Source: Megalonaias nervosa
Lineage: Eukaryota; Mollusca; Bivalvia; Unionida; Unionidae
Assembly: GCA_016617855.1 (NCBI GenBank)
Contig: JAECUM010004340.1
Location: 1 to 64,000, forward strand
Direction: 5' to 3'
Length of the DNA stretch: 64,000 nucleotides
Positions 40,335 through 52,700 of the stretch are shown one piece after another (positions within the stretch are counted from its first letter, which is position 1; each line of letters starts with the position of its first letter). The position numbers and the translations under genes were made by a program. The notes beneath the pieces were generated by a model. It saw only the letters and a list, made by a program, of their open reading frames with translations. It had not been told where the DNA came from and searched no databases.

Positions 40335-42920
40335 CAAAAGGCTTTGCTATAATTTTCTTTTTGTTACCAGGTGATAAAAATATGATAATTTGAGCTTATT
40401 TTCTCTGATGGACCACACAAACTCAAAACCAATTAAACACGGTAACAAAGGAAAATTACAGCAAAGCATTTGGAATACATAACAATGAGGAATTTGGCCA
40501 TGAAAATTAAATTTGAACTTTCTAACAAAAAAAAACATTTTAGCCAAGACTGTAATAAGGTCTTTACAATTCACATATCTCAACAAAATAAGTTATTTTA
40601 TCAAATTATCCTGTGCTGTTTGGACCCTTGTGCCAAAAATGATGAAAACCATGGCATATATATACATACATCTGTTATCAAGTTTTAAAAATTGCACTTA
40701 TTTTTCTTTGGTAAACATTGTGTTGAAGATCAGTTCTAAATCTAATGTGCATTTCTGTTGGACTATTTCCAGCAGACCAGCTCCAATTGTCATCATGTTG
40801 TTGCTGTTGTAGGGTTTAACGCCATTTTTCAGCACAAGATAGGCTATACATGGTGGCCAGTATAAATAGTGGAGGAAGAACCCAGAAAAACCACAGAAAG
40901 AACCAACAACCCACAAGAAGCTACTGGCAAGCTTTCTCACATACCCACACTGGCCAAACCTGATGTCATCATGTTTATGTTGTTACAGTATGCAAGGGCT
41001 GGGCTCATTGCCAGACTATATATATCCAAAGTGTTCTAATATAAAATACGAACCAAAATCTGGCTGTCCGACAGAATTAACATTTCTGGTCATCATGTTA
41101 ATTGGAAATTTTACTGCAACATTACGATTCTGTTAAGTATGAGCATTTCTGGCTGAGAGTCAAAAACTTGCACAATTGAGTGACGACTGGTGCTTATAAA
41201 AGTTGTTAGAGCTGCAGAGAAAGAGTATTTAACATGCCTAGGTGTATATTGTGAAACCATGACATGCATACAGAATTGCTACAATTTTTACATTATACTT
41301 TATATCTTCTCTTTCTTCATTACATTTAGCACATCTGAAATGCTATCAGCATGGACGGTCTCTCCTCTGCCTTAAATGCTATTCTACGACCACTCAATAA
41401 TCCTGTTTGTAGAAGATGAAAAATGTGATAGACAAGGTCGCCATACACTGATCTACATTATATGAAATATTTCTACAAAAATTATGCATGGTTCTGTATG
41501 TCTTGGTACTTATAGTTTGGAATGGTCTACATAATACTTCAAAACAGCATTCAATTTAATGTATTTATTTAAAAATATAATACCAGAATGATTTCTTACA
41601 TCATTGTTAAAATGTTGTATTCCAATCTTTAACAAGATAAAGACAATAAATTGCCCAAACTTCACTAAGAAATTCAGGTTTGTCAAGAATATGCAAGACT
41701 ATGTGTAATTTGACACCCAGCAGTTAACCAACAAACTTTGAACTCGTATTTTGTTCATGACTACACCATTTGAAAAGAAGCTAACACAAGCAGTGTTGAC
41801 CCTTGTATCTACATCCATATTGTCATCTTACAGATCACAAATACAATGACATGCTCCTAGATCATAGCAACAGGCTCATGGCAGCAAATGTGATTTTAAA
41901 AACTGAATGTTCAGGATAATTTACATGTTGGGACTTCAGTTACATGTATGACATTAACATGTACATCAATAAATGGCATCTATAAATGGCAAACTTTCAA
42001 CTCTGAACATGCGCTCTGGTAATTTAAACTGCTAAAACAAAATTAACAGAAATAACAATAGAAACAATAAACTTTCTTTTCTTTCAACATTTACATCTTG
42101 ACAATTTTAAGGGATTTATCATTTTTAAATTCAAAGTAAGATCTTTTTGAAACTGGCCAATTTTCGGAAATCCCTTTCATATATCTTAATGCCTTGGGCT
42201 CACAGAGGTAGATACCTGTACAATAAGAAAATAACTGATAAGCTCTATTAACAATTGGAACTATATGAATTAATCCCTAAGACACACATAGTTAAATTCT
42301 GAACATAATTAATCAGTCAGTACTATAATGATTACCAATGTTGTAACTATGTTTCATTTTGTGATATCAAAATGTGACCCCACCTTTGTATTATAAACAT
42401 GAATCGTCTCACCAACTGGATTGGTAGTGCAATCAGAGTAACTCTGTCAACACCTTTGTATTATAAACATGAATTAAACCTTTAATAGCCTATAAATACT
42501 ACTATGGCACTGAAATATCCGGGATATAATTTGCGCTTACATAAATTTACAAAAAATAACAGATGTCGTTATGGCTCATCGATTTCTAGGTCAATAAAAA
42601 TATTTTCAAGCATCCGCAACAAGTTGAAATAAACTAGTTGAAACATGATAAATTTAAAGGTTTAATTCCTGTAGAAACAGCCATGTAAAGTTTTGCAAAC
42701 ACAATGGTTTTTGTGTTTTATTTGTTTGTCTTGTCTATGTTTTGTATTTGCCTTTGAAAAAGACTTATTAAGAGTCGAAAGCGCTCAGGCAAGTTAGATA
42801 CTAGTTTTGCACTGTTCGTTGTCAGTTTATTGCATTTATCTTAATCAATCCCTGACACACACAATCCCTTGCTGGATCCAGTGCACTTGAAAGGACTGTT
42901 ATTTGCATATGATTTGTATT

Positions 42921-42998
<78 letters not shown>

Positions 42999-43189
42999 GA
43001 AACATAATATATTTGGAGGTTTAATTCCTGTAGAAACAGCCATGTAAAGTTTTGCAAACACAACGGTTTTTGTGTTTTACTTGTTTGTCTTGTCTATGTT
43101 TTGTATATGCCTTTGAAAAAGACACATTAAGAGTCGAAAGTGCTCAGGCTAGTTAGATACTAGTTTTGCACTGTTTGTTGTCAGTTTAT

Positions 43190-43230
<41 letters not shown>

Positions 43231-46200
43231 GTGTGTGTGTGTGTGTATGTGTACCAGAGGTATAACAGCTTGGTGTGAGGTCATGTCCAGTGATTAAATA
43301 AATACTGCAAGGGGTTACCCATTATCAAATTTCTATAATTAAAAATGGGTCAAAATTCTTATTCGGTTTCTGACAATAACATTTTGTACTATATAAAATA
43401 AAATAAACTGTATAATAATTTTATGAAAAAAAAATAAAAAAATTCATGCTGCCATTCCAGTCTTTATATTAGAAAAAAACAACCAAACAGACTAAAAACT
43501 ATTTTGTCTCATCATCGCTGGCCCAATAGGAGTTATTATTCCTATTACTACTGCACTAATTTATTCTTTCTTTGATGCTTTCATTTTTAAAATTAGTAAA
43601 CAGGTACAAACAAATTGAAAGACATGCAAATACTATAGGCTGTTTGTTGTTGGCTATGGCTAATAGGGTTTATTGCAGCTTTAATAAAGTTTTTGCCACT
43701 ACACACAAAATGGACAGTCCGTAACAGACAATAACATCAAGGCCACTGCTCCGGTGGCCTAGTGGTTAGAGCATCCACCTCAGATGTGGAAGGTTGCAGG
43801 TTTGAACCCTGGCTGAGTCATACTAAAGACTTATAAAAATGGTTCTAACAGCTGCCTCGTTAGGCGCTCATTAAGAGGTTAGTGTTAGGACTGGTCGGCC
43901 TGGTGTTGGACTTGGGGGGGGGACATAATGTTACATGTCTGCGGCATGATGCCCCAGTGCTGGTCATCACTATAAACTGCCATGCTGTAGACATCGTAGT
44001 GATATTATTGAAAAATTGTTAAAGCTATGTTAAAAATCCAAATCACACACACTCTCTCCCCCAACAAAACAAAGTTTAATAGAAAGCCACCATAAGATTC
44101 ATGCTGAAACTAACACATGTGAACTCAAAAAGACCCCTAGTGCATTCATTATGTAACTTATTCATGTGAATAAAAAAAACAGGCATGAAATGCAAAGTAG
44201 TGATTATGTTATATGATATGTATATTTTGGAGATGATGAACTTACCAAAACATTGATGTACTGTCCAAAAGTTTAGCAACTTACATAAAGTCAGCAATGT
44301 TTAATTCAACCTACTACTATGGTATCATTGTATTTAAATTTTGTGGAGAAAATGAGATGACTGGATACTAAGCAGAAGGTTCTAAAAATCATCTACTTGT
44401 ATACAAGCCACAACTGACCATGTTGTTACTAAATACCTATTAAGAATCTGAAGCATCAATGAAAAATGCCCAACACATTTTGACTCAAGATCACCCAAAG
44501 TTACTTTTAATTAGGTATGCGTAATATCATTTCTATGCAGAAATAATTGGAAGATTGGGTGAACAATGATTTATTACTCACCAACTTAATGGTTTCAAGA
44601 TAATTTTCTTAATTTTGTTTTATAAATTTAACTTCCTTTCCATATATTGCTATTTATTACAATAGTTCCAAGATTTCATTTAAACTATCACAGTAGTTAA
44701 CCAAAATTAATGCAACTGAATCCAGCTAGTTAATTTAAAGTGTCACATATGTTACTTCATACAAACATACAGTTGTAATGCCAATGTTATTATGCTCTGC
44801 ACTGCTTCCATTCCAACTTCAAAGCATCTCAATCAGATTTTTCCTCTGATAATCATTTAACAGGCAAATTTTGTGAAGCTGCATTCCAAAACATTGGAAT
44901 TATCTATTGGAACTGGGCTTGGAATGATTGCATGTTGGAGTTAAAATCTGCAATGGATATTCCATTACAGCATTCGTTTCTGTCAGAAAAAAAAAGGAAA
45001 ACAAAAAAAGAAAACTGGTAAACACCCCTTCAACCAATTAACACAAGGTAACTAATGCAAAATATGCCCCCCTCGCCAATTCTGTGCATGTCAGTTATCT
45101 TGAGTTAATTGGATGAGGAGAAGTACGTGTTGTTATAACGGTTTTTGATTGACAGAAATGAGTGGCTATGACAACAACATTTGTAATGATTGAATAAATG
45201 GAATATCACTATTTTTTACCACTTTTTGATTAGCTTGCTGAAAAAATAACAGAACTTACCTCTAAGGTGGTCAATTAATTCTCTAGTCTGTGCTTTCTCA
45301 ACCAAATACCAACTTCTTTCAGGGTCGAAAACATGTCTCTTCACCACTACTGTCACAATCTGGCTACATTCAGTTCTTTTCGTATTGCGCATTGTATCGG
45401 ATCCAAATGATGCAAACCAAGTCTCACAAGACGAAAATTAATGTGGCCGCAGAATTTATACTTTCATTTTGTAAGGAGATTTATTCAGAAATCTGCCAGT
45501 TTTCCTTATGGTTAAGAAAATAAAATAAGGGCATAGATTTTCATTTTTGTTTATGATTAGTAAAACTACAAATGCAGTTTCACAAGTTAGGGTTTCCCCG
45601 ACCTATTTATAGCTGATCAATGGGAACATTTTATAGTCTATGTCCAATCCAAGTAATTGAAATGGAAATACAGCTTGCATAACCAAACAGAACTGATGAC
45701 AGGAGATTGTTGATTAAAGTGGAAGTTTTTATTACATTTAGCTTGCACTTTTAGACAGATCTCCAGAGTCAGTTATTTCAACCACTTACAGAAGCGATTT
45801 TATTGAATAAACAACTAGGGATAGAAACTATTTTGAAACCAAACTACCTTAGCATATATGTTTTTAAAAGTGTCGTCCCCTCTCCTATGTATTTTTTAAT
45901 GGAGCAGCCCTTAGAAGCTCAGCCAATCATATGCAAGATTACCTCATTAATATAAACAGGTCATGGGAAAAACCAAACATTATATATCTACCTTAATGAT
46001 ACCAGCCAAAATCAGATCAGAACAACGAATTCAGGGACGTAGTAAACTCTGTCAATCAGGTATGAGATCACCTCATTAATATGCATGGATCATGCTCATC
46101 AATACCTAAATACACATATACTGAATGTGCAAGACTCTTTAGAAACAATTTTTTACTGTCCTGATAAATAATTAACATAACAATGACCAATTTTTTATTT

Positions 46201-49200
46201 CATATCTGGTTATTACTATTGTAAAGGTTTTGCATATCTTTTTGTGCAGAAAATGATTAAGAAAAATGTTACCATTTTTGTGCTGATTATGGCAAGATTA
46301 TGACATGCAAGTCAGTATTGAACATAAACATATGCAATATTTTTAATGAAAATGAAAATACGTGTTATGGGTTGTTGATCATACTTATAAACATGCAATT
46401 TAAACAATGTTGTGGAAACCAAAAGCAAGTTCTATTGATACTATCATCAACCGTTATACACATTCAAGTTCTATTAATGCTATTATCAACTGCTATGCAC
46501 ATTCAAGTTCTATTATGCTATCATCGACTGTTATGCACATTCAAGTTCTATTGATGCTATCATCAACTGTTATACACATTCAAGTTCTACATTGACTGTT
46601 ATACACATTCCAGTTCTACTGATGTTATCATCAACTGTTATATACATTAAAGTTCTACTGATGCTATCATCAACTGTTATACACATTCAAGTTCTACACT
46701 GATTGTTATACACATTCAAGTTCTACTGATGCCATCATCATGTGTTATGCACATTCAAGTTCTATTGACAATATCATCGACTTATGCAAACTGTGACAGT
46801 TTCTCCACTAAAATTACAAATTCACATGTGCATATCAGGCTGTTTACAAAAAGTTACTGGGATGTTTCTGTAGGCATTGCATTTTGGTGGTAATTAAACA
46901 GTTATACCTTGTTGATCCAGTACATGAAACTGCATTGCAGGGCATATACAAATTAAGATTCCTGTTTGTATTATACAGCATTCTTATCCACATTTTGGTT
47001 TGATTTGGTATTTTATGACCCAGCCAAACAAGTAGGATATTTGGTGCTGAGGCAGTTGGATTAAAGTGCTTTGCCCAAGGACACACCATGGTAATTGACC
47101 TAAGCTGATCTGATGGTAGGATTCAAAGCTGCACTCTTTCAGTTGCAAGTCTGGCATCCTAACCAATGAGCCACTGCAGTTCCTGTCTCCATTTATTGAC
47201 TCTTTAGACATAAGGGGGGTGGGGGCACATTAGGTTTATTCTACATCCAGAGCCAGCAAGAAAATGATATTATTGAGTCAATAAAATTAAATCATGCCAA
47301 AAAATGTTGCCATTTACAGTGTCCTGAATGACTATGTGATAGTACAAATTCATACAGGTCACATCTAACTAAAGTCAATAAAATTTTCATAAAAAAATGC
47401 AAGGACATTATTATTATTATTAAAACTTGAAAATTTCTGACTGAACAACAATTCAAAACCTTGTTAGTATTTAAATTTTACAATTTATGACAGAACTCAA
47501 ACACTTTAAATTAATTATTTCTGAAGGTAGACATGTAATAAAGGCTCTGAGCTGCTTGAGTCTGGAATGTAAAAATATGAGAACTATCAGCCATAGCAAG
47601 CAACCACAACTGGATCTGAACCAAGGTACTAAATATCCTAAGCAAATGCTTTACCCTCTCCACCTTCCCTATCTCAGCAAATTTACCTTTGCAGTAAGTC
47701 CCATTTCCTGTGAAACCCAGCTTACATTCACAATTATACGAGTCCTCTAAATTTGTACATTCTGCTTCAGTGTCACAGTCATCAATCCCAAGCAAGCACT
47801 CATCCACAGAGCCATTGATGCATGTCTCCTTGGAGATGGCACCAGATGAGGGAGTTGTCTGCCCTTTGCCACATGGGAGACATCCAGTCTGATCTGCCAG
47901 GGGTTGGTAGGTTCCTTGGAGGCATGGCAGACAGGTGTTGTTGTTATTTCTGTATTGCCCTGCTGGACACAAGACTGAAATAAGAAATGTCAAGAGTAAT
48001 CTAGAAATGAAACATAACCCCCGAAGTCTCCCAATTATGTAAACAATCCTAATGAAAGTACCCCATAGTCCAGCTAGAAATGGCACATCCAACCCCCAAG
48101 TCCCGCTTATGTAAAGACTCTTACTGACAGTCACACCACCACCAAGTCTCACACTTATGTAAAGACTCCTACTGGAAGTACTGAAGAGTCCAGCTAGAGA
48201 TGACACATCCCCCCCAACCCAGCACCAGTCCTCTGCTTGTGTAAAGATTCCTATTAAAAGTACCCATGGTCCAGCTAGATATAACATATTCCCCCCACTC
48301 AGCTGTGTAAAGATTCGTACACACAGTACACCATGGTCCAGCTAGATATAACATATTCCCCCCACTCAGCTGTGTAAAGATTCGTACACACAGTACACCA
48401 TGGTCCAGCTAGATATAACATATTCCCCCCCACTCAGCTGTGTAAATACTCGTACACACAGTACACCATGGTCCAGCTAGATATAACATATTCCCCCCAC
48501 TCAGCTGTGTAAAGACTCGTACACACAGTACACCATGGTCCAGCTAGATATAACATATTCCCCCCCACTCAGCTGTGTAAAGACTCGTACACACAGTACA
48601 CCATGGTCCAGCTAGATACAACATATCCACCCCACTCGGTTGTGTAAATACTCCTACATACAGCACAATATGGTCCAGCTAGATGTGACATATCCCCTCA
48701 CTCGGTTGTGTAAAGACTTCTACACATAGTATACCATGGTCCAGCTAGAAATTACATAACCCCCCTGAAAAAGTGAAAAAGTGGGAAGTGGGTACTTGGA
48801 AGTGGAACAAGAAAAAAAGATAAACCAGCAGATCTCATAGAGATTTAAAATGAACTCCTGACAGAAGTAAAGAAAACTCAAAACATCAAAACTCTGGAGA
48901 ATGGTCTCCAGAGGGAGAATCAAATCTCATAAAAGGAGAACCCTAAAAAGATTCATTAAACCCGAATCACGCCACAGAAAAGTGCTATCTTAAGTTACTT
49001 GAAAAAGAAAAAAATTTCAGTGTATCAATTTTGGAGATATTGAAATGATTTTGGAGTTTTGTCTAAAAACTGAAAATGTGGATAATGGATGGATGGACGG
49101 AAGGACAGAAAGACAGACAAAAACATCTTTTTTTTTTTTTAATATCAACTGCAAAAAGGCACAGTTGGACCACAAATTTAATAAGTGTACAAAGTTACAT

Positions 49201-49714
49201 AGTGACACCTTGAATGGTCTGAAAATTTTGCTATGGAAAAAAAATGTGATAGCAATGTGGCTATAATAAAACCATTTTCATATTGAACACAAACTCACCT
49301 TAGCTGTACAATCAGTAGAGGTAGAATCTGCTTTTCTAACTCATATTTTCTTCAGCAGTATTCCAGAATAATGTTGAATAACTGTTTATGTCTGAGTGCT
49401 TGTGTAACTCTCTCTCCCTCTCTCTTTCTCTCTCTCTCTCTCTAGCAGGAGCTTTACAAAATCACGTTCTAATGAATTAGTCAGCTACAAGTAAGACCTA
49501 GTCATTCTCTGGGATGTGCCAGTTGAAGTTTATTATTGCTGCTATGATAGCTGGATTGGTAGGAGAATGAAAGGATGAATACGGAGACTGACACTCTTTT
49601 ACTTACATCTGCCTTTCCTATCATTACTCTCTTGACTGTCATATCGTTACCTTCTTTATCCTCAGCCATGCACCAGCTACCAGCTATTGCTTAATAGTAG
49701 AGTGTGTCTGTGTC

Positions 49715-49747
<33 letters not shown>

Positions 49748-52700
49748 CAACTGATCGATCGATAGACAGACAGAAGATAGCAACAACACTAACCTAAGGA
49801 GCATGATTCAAGAGAGATAGTCCCATCACTTTTTGTTGTGAACCCATAAGGGCATGACTGGCACTGTTCTAGATCCATTTTGTCCTTGTATGTCCCCTTT
49901 GGACACGGGTGACATCCCCCTAGTGGGTTCATTTCATAACCTTTACTACAATAATCTACAAAAGACAGAATGGGTACAGTCAACACCTGCTACATTTTCT
50001 TGAATGAAATATTCAGGTGCCAAAAGAAAATGTACATGAATAAACACTGAATGGAAAATCTCACCTTTAAAAGAAACATTCAGCTTCTGACTCTGACTGC
50101 AATTTCACAGAACAAATAATACATATTTAGTTTATATGTCATTCTTCACCATGACGTTATATCTTCATGGGATTTTACTTTTACCAGGATTATGTCCACT
50201 GACATTACTGCATGTCCTCGCTTGTAAGTCGAATCCAACTGCAAACTGCATAGACTCAGATCTGCCATTGCATAATGCAGTTTCAGTCAGGGTCTATGCA
50301 GTTTGTTAGGATTAATCAGTAGAATAAAAACATCATAGATTCTGATCTCCAGGCATGATCAGGGTCTATGTTGCTTGCTGTTGGACTTGACTTATAAGGA
50401 AGTAAAGATAGTATGTTAACATATTATTGAAAGAAAAATTTTAAAATGCAGAAAATATGTACAAGATTTTAAAAATTACGATATCATTATATATGAAGTA
50501 CATGCAGATTTATATTTCTGACTAGTTTTTATACAAGCTGGTTCTACAAGGGCACTAACTCTTCAAACTTAAAGACATTATCTTTACAATTTAAAAAAAA
50601 ATTGTTATTAGCACAAAATATATGGAAAACTCTTGATCTCTAGTTTTCAGCCTGAGCAATCACAAATATGTTACTTTTGGAAGTTCATTTCTGACTGGCT
50701 GAAAGCAGAAAGTCAATCTCCAGGCTTGATCAGGTGGCAGTACATTATACAGAAAATCAATCTCCAGGCTTGATCAGGTGGCAATACATTATACCGCAGA
50801 TCAGTGTCTGTCCTTGCTACAGCTGGATGCATTTTATGCATTTGATCAGGGAAAAATAAACAGAATGCCACTTAGACTGAATCTGCTTCTAATGGATTTC
50901 TTTGGACAGAGGCAATGTGGGAAGATGCACACAGATAAAGTCTAGGTTATGTAAAGTTTGTTGTTTAACTTAATTATCCTTGGAGAATATCCAACTACAA
51001 ACTGAAAGATTGCAAATTCATGAAGTGAATTACATTCCAACTTGAAAAATTGTCGAAGTTTGACAAGAAAAAATCCTTGCGTGTGTACACCACAACTACA
51101 TTTTATAATAGAACAAGGTCCCATAATTGAGGCCACTTTCTTCTTATATATAGATCTGCCCTTGCTGGTGCAGTTTTGCTTTTCTGCAGTTTTCTATCTG
51201 CAAGGTCTTTCCAACCTCATCCTGGTATAGTTCTCAAACTACTCACATGACCTATTCACAACCCATGACCCTTCTTAATACTGTAAATTGCACAATTTTA
51301 GTTTGCATAACATTTTAGCAAATTTGGTGAGGATACTAAAATTTGTGAAAATATTTGTAGCCAAAGAAAATTTGATAAAGTCCTGGGAATCAGTTGCTTG
51401 TGAAAATTGCTAAGATTCTGAATATATGCAAAATTTCAAATACACTAAAGTATTTGCAATATCTGACTTTTGCTTCAATAAACAGTACCCTGCCATTAAT
51501 ATTTCACATCTTGACTGATGCAACATAAATGAGAGCAAACTATTGCCAATTTTTATAGGATAAAGAGCGACTGAAACATTTGTGCACTTACCTTATTTTG
51601 TTGCATATCATTTTACTCTTTATAACTTATTCTTCTGGGTATGGACCAATGTAAATTTCCTAAAAAGACTGGAGAAATTGTGTTCCAAACTGAGTACACC
51701 TTCTGCACTAAATACTGGGTTCTTATGCTGTATTATTTCTTTTCCAGTCAGACTTTTATAAATCTCCATATGTTGTCAATAAGTTTAAGGATGGGAGATT
51801 AGAAGGCCATGAAAGACAAATAATTTGATTTACTGTTTTCCATTGTAATGTTTCTGATGACTGGTATATAGATGCATTATCATCTGAAATAATCATGGGC
51901 CATTTGAAACGAATTCTCCCTCTATAGGCGACAAATATGAATCCAACATTTCAATATAATAAATTCATCGATGGTAACAGTCCTACTGTGACAAATGCAC
52001 CTCCAAAACACTGAAATCACTCAGCATTACAACTGATGTAAGGTCCAAGGGATTTAGGTTTAAAGTTTTCATCAGCTTTTCTCCAGAAATAAATTCACCT
52101 ATTTTTAACCAACACCACTTGAATTTCATCTGAAAATATAATTTTATTCACATGATCTCTGACTGTCCAAAACAGTGGTCTCTAATACATACCACATTGG
52201 ATTTTTTTTTATTTCTCAATGAATTTGTCAGTTTCTTTCTGACAATTCTCTGATGAAATTATTGTAAACTTAATCTTCTTTGAATTGTTTTTTGGACAGA
52301 GGTTTTGGAATAGATGAATTAAATTTGTTGCACAAATTCCAAGAGATTGTTTACAATGACTCCGAATAAGACAAAACAATAAGTAATCTCCCTGCTAACT
52401 TGTTAATCTGTGACATTCTTGTCTAGCTTTGTTTTCCACAGAACCCCATGGATTAAAATATTTCAGAAATTGTGAAATTTTCTATCCACAAAAGCCTAAC
52501 ATTTAACTTCTTTCATTTTTAGAATATTCTTCTTCTTTTAGCTTTAAAGACTGTTATTTCTTGTATGTGTCATTTCCCTTGTCTTCCATGGCATTGTTGT
52601 TGTGTCAGTCAATACTGTTCTATAAATAGATCCACATGCTCTATTTTGCAACAGTAACAAGGTGAAGGACAGGAATGTTGACTGGTTAAAATAACCTTGG

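Larger units (their letters stand above)
33771..40368 (+). repeat. Left arm of the giant inverted repeat
   Basis: Pairs in inverse order with 45910-40441. Anchor pairs: 34050-34150 with 45670-45560; exon 34284-34416 with 45392-45260; 35040-35130 with 44590-44500; 35700-35800 with 43700-43600; 36430-36690 with 43550-43290; 37380-37450 with 42470-42395; 37728-37990 with 42215-41985; 38050-38420 with 41930-41570; 38430-38705 with 41550-41240; 39727-40060 with 41230-40690; 40340-40368 with 40470-40441. Private to this arm: exon 2 and flanks, about 550 bases at 35880-36425, and the piggyBac remnant. Confidence 0.88.
41985..45392 (-). pseudogene. Arm gene, right copy: ATG kept, exon 2 missing, exon 3 frameshifted
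   Basis: Exon 1 (45392-45260) has an ATG, 133 bases like the left copy, and donor AGAG|GTAAGT; it encodes MRNTKRTECSQIVTV and so on to ELIDHLR. The exon 2 region is replaced by other sequence. Exon 3 (from 42215, acceptor TTGTACAG) has a 2-base deletion after SVSPRH that creates a stop. So this copy is also broken, but at different points from the left copy. Confidence 0.6.
32496..45910. mobile_element. 13.4-kb foldback (giant inverted-repeat) insertion, TTA-flanked
   Basis: Begins GGGCTGTTCCATTAAAA and ends with the inverse GGGCTGCTCCATTAAAA, with TTA directly outside on both sides (32493-32495, 45911-45913). Nearly all of it is two inverted arms, 33771-40368 and 40441-45910, facing each other across a 72-base spacer. 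Three-base TTA duplications and GGG-starting ends are typical of PIF/Harbinger elements, but I see no Harbinger nuclease, so the superfamily is an inference. The tandem array outside reads through if the element is removed. Confidence 0.82.
40441..45910 (-). repeat. Right arm of the giant inverted repeat
   Basis: Inverse partner of 33771-40368. It carries private insertions: a SINE fragment (40800-40964, 11-base duplication), AT-flanked duplicated units (42635-43190) replacing the exon 2 region, and a tRNA-derived SINE (about 43741-44030). Identity varies; exon 1 agrees at about 110 of 133 positions by hand count. Confidence 0.88.
25774..47686. other. 21.9-kb intron between the two EGF exons
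   Basis: No exon of the receptor gene is detectable. The intron holds arrays (26.4-27.3 kb, 28.67-29.28 kb), two LINE fragments, a SINE, MITE copies I and J, the tandem array at 31.94-32.49 kb that resumes at 45.91 kb, the 13.4-kb foldback insertion, a 39-bp array and a family 2 SINE copy. Confidence 0.75.

Noticed and set aside
40160..43061. Ile-Tyr repeat frames at 40160-40393 and 42822-43061
   Set aside because: Translations of (AT)n microsatellites.
43741..43815. A functional tRNA gene
   Set aside because: A and B boxes are clear, but the acceptor and anticodon stems do not pair and a SINE body follows.
32496..45910. Assembly artefact as the source of the inverted repeat
   Set aside because: Arms differ by many substitutions and by separate insertions with their own target duplications, which a chimeric fold-back read cannot produce.
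47511..48287. A single 258-codon frame with Cys-rich part
   Set aside because: Only 47687-47974 is an exon; the rest reads through the acceptor into the intronic minisatellite and through the donor into the next intron.
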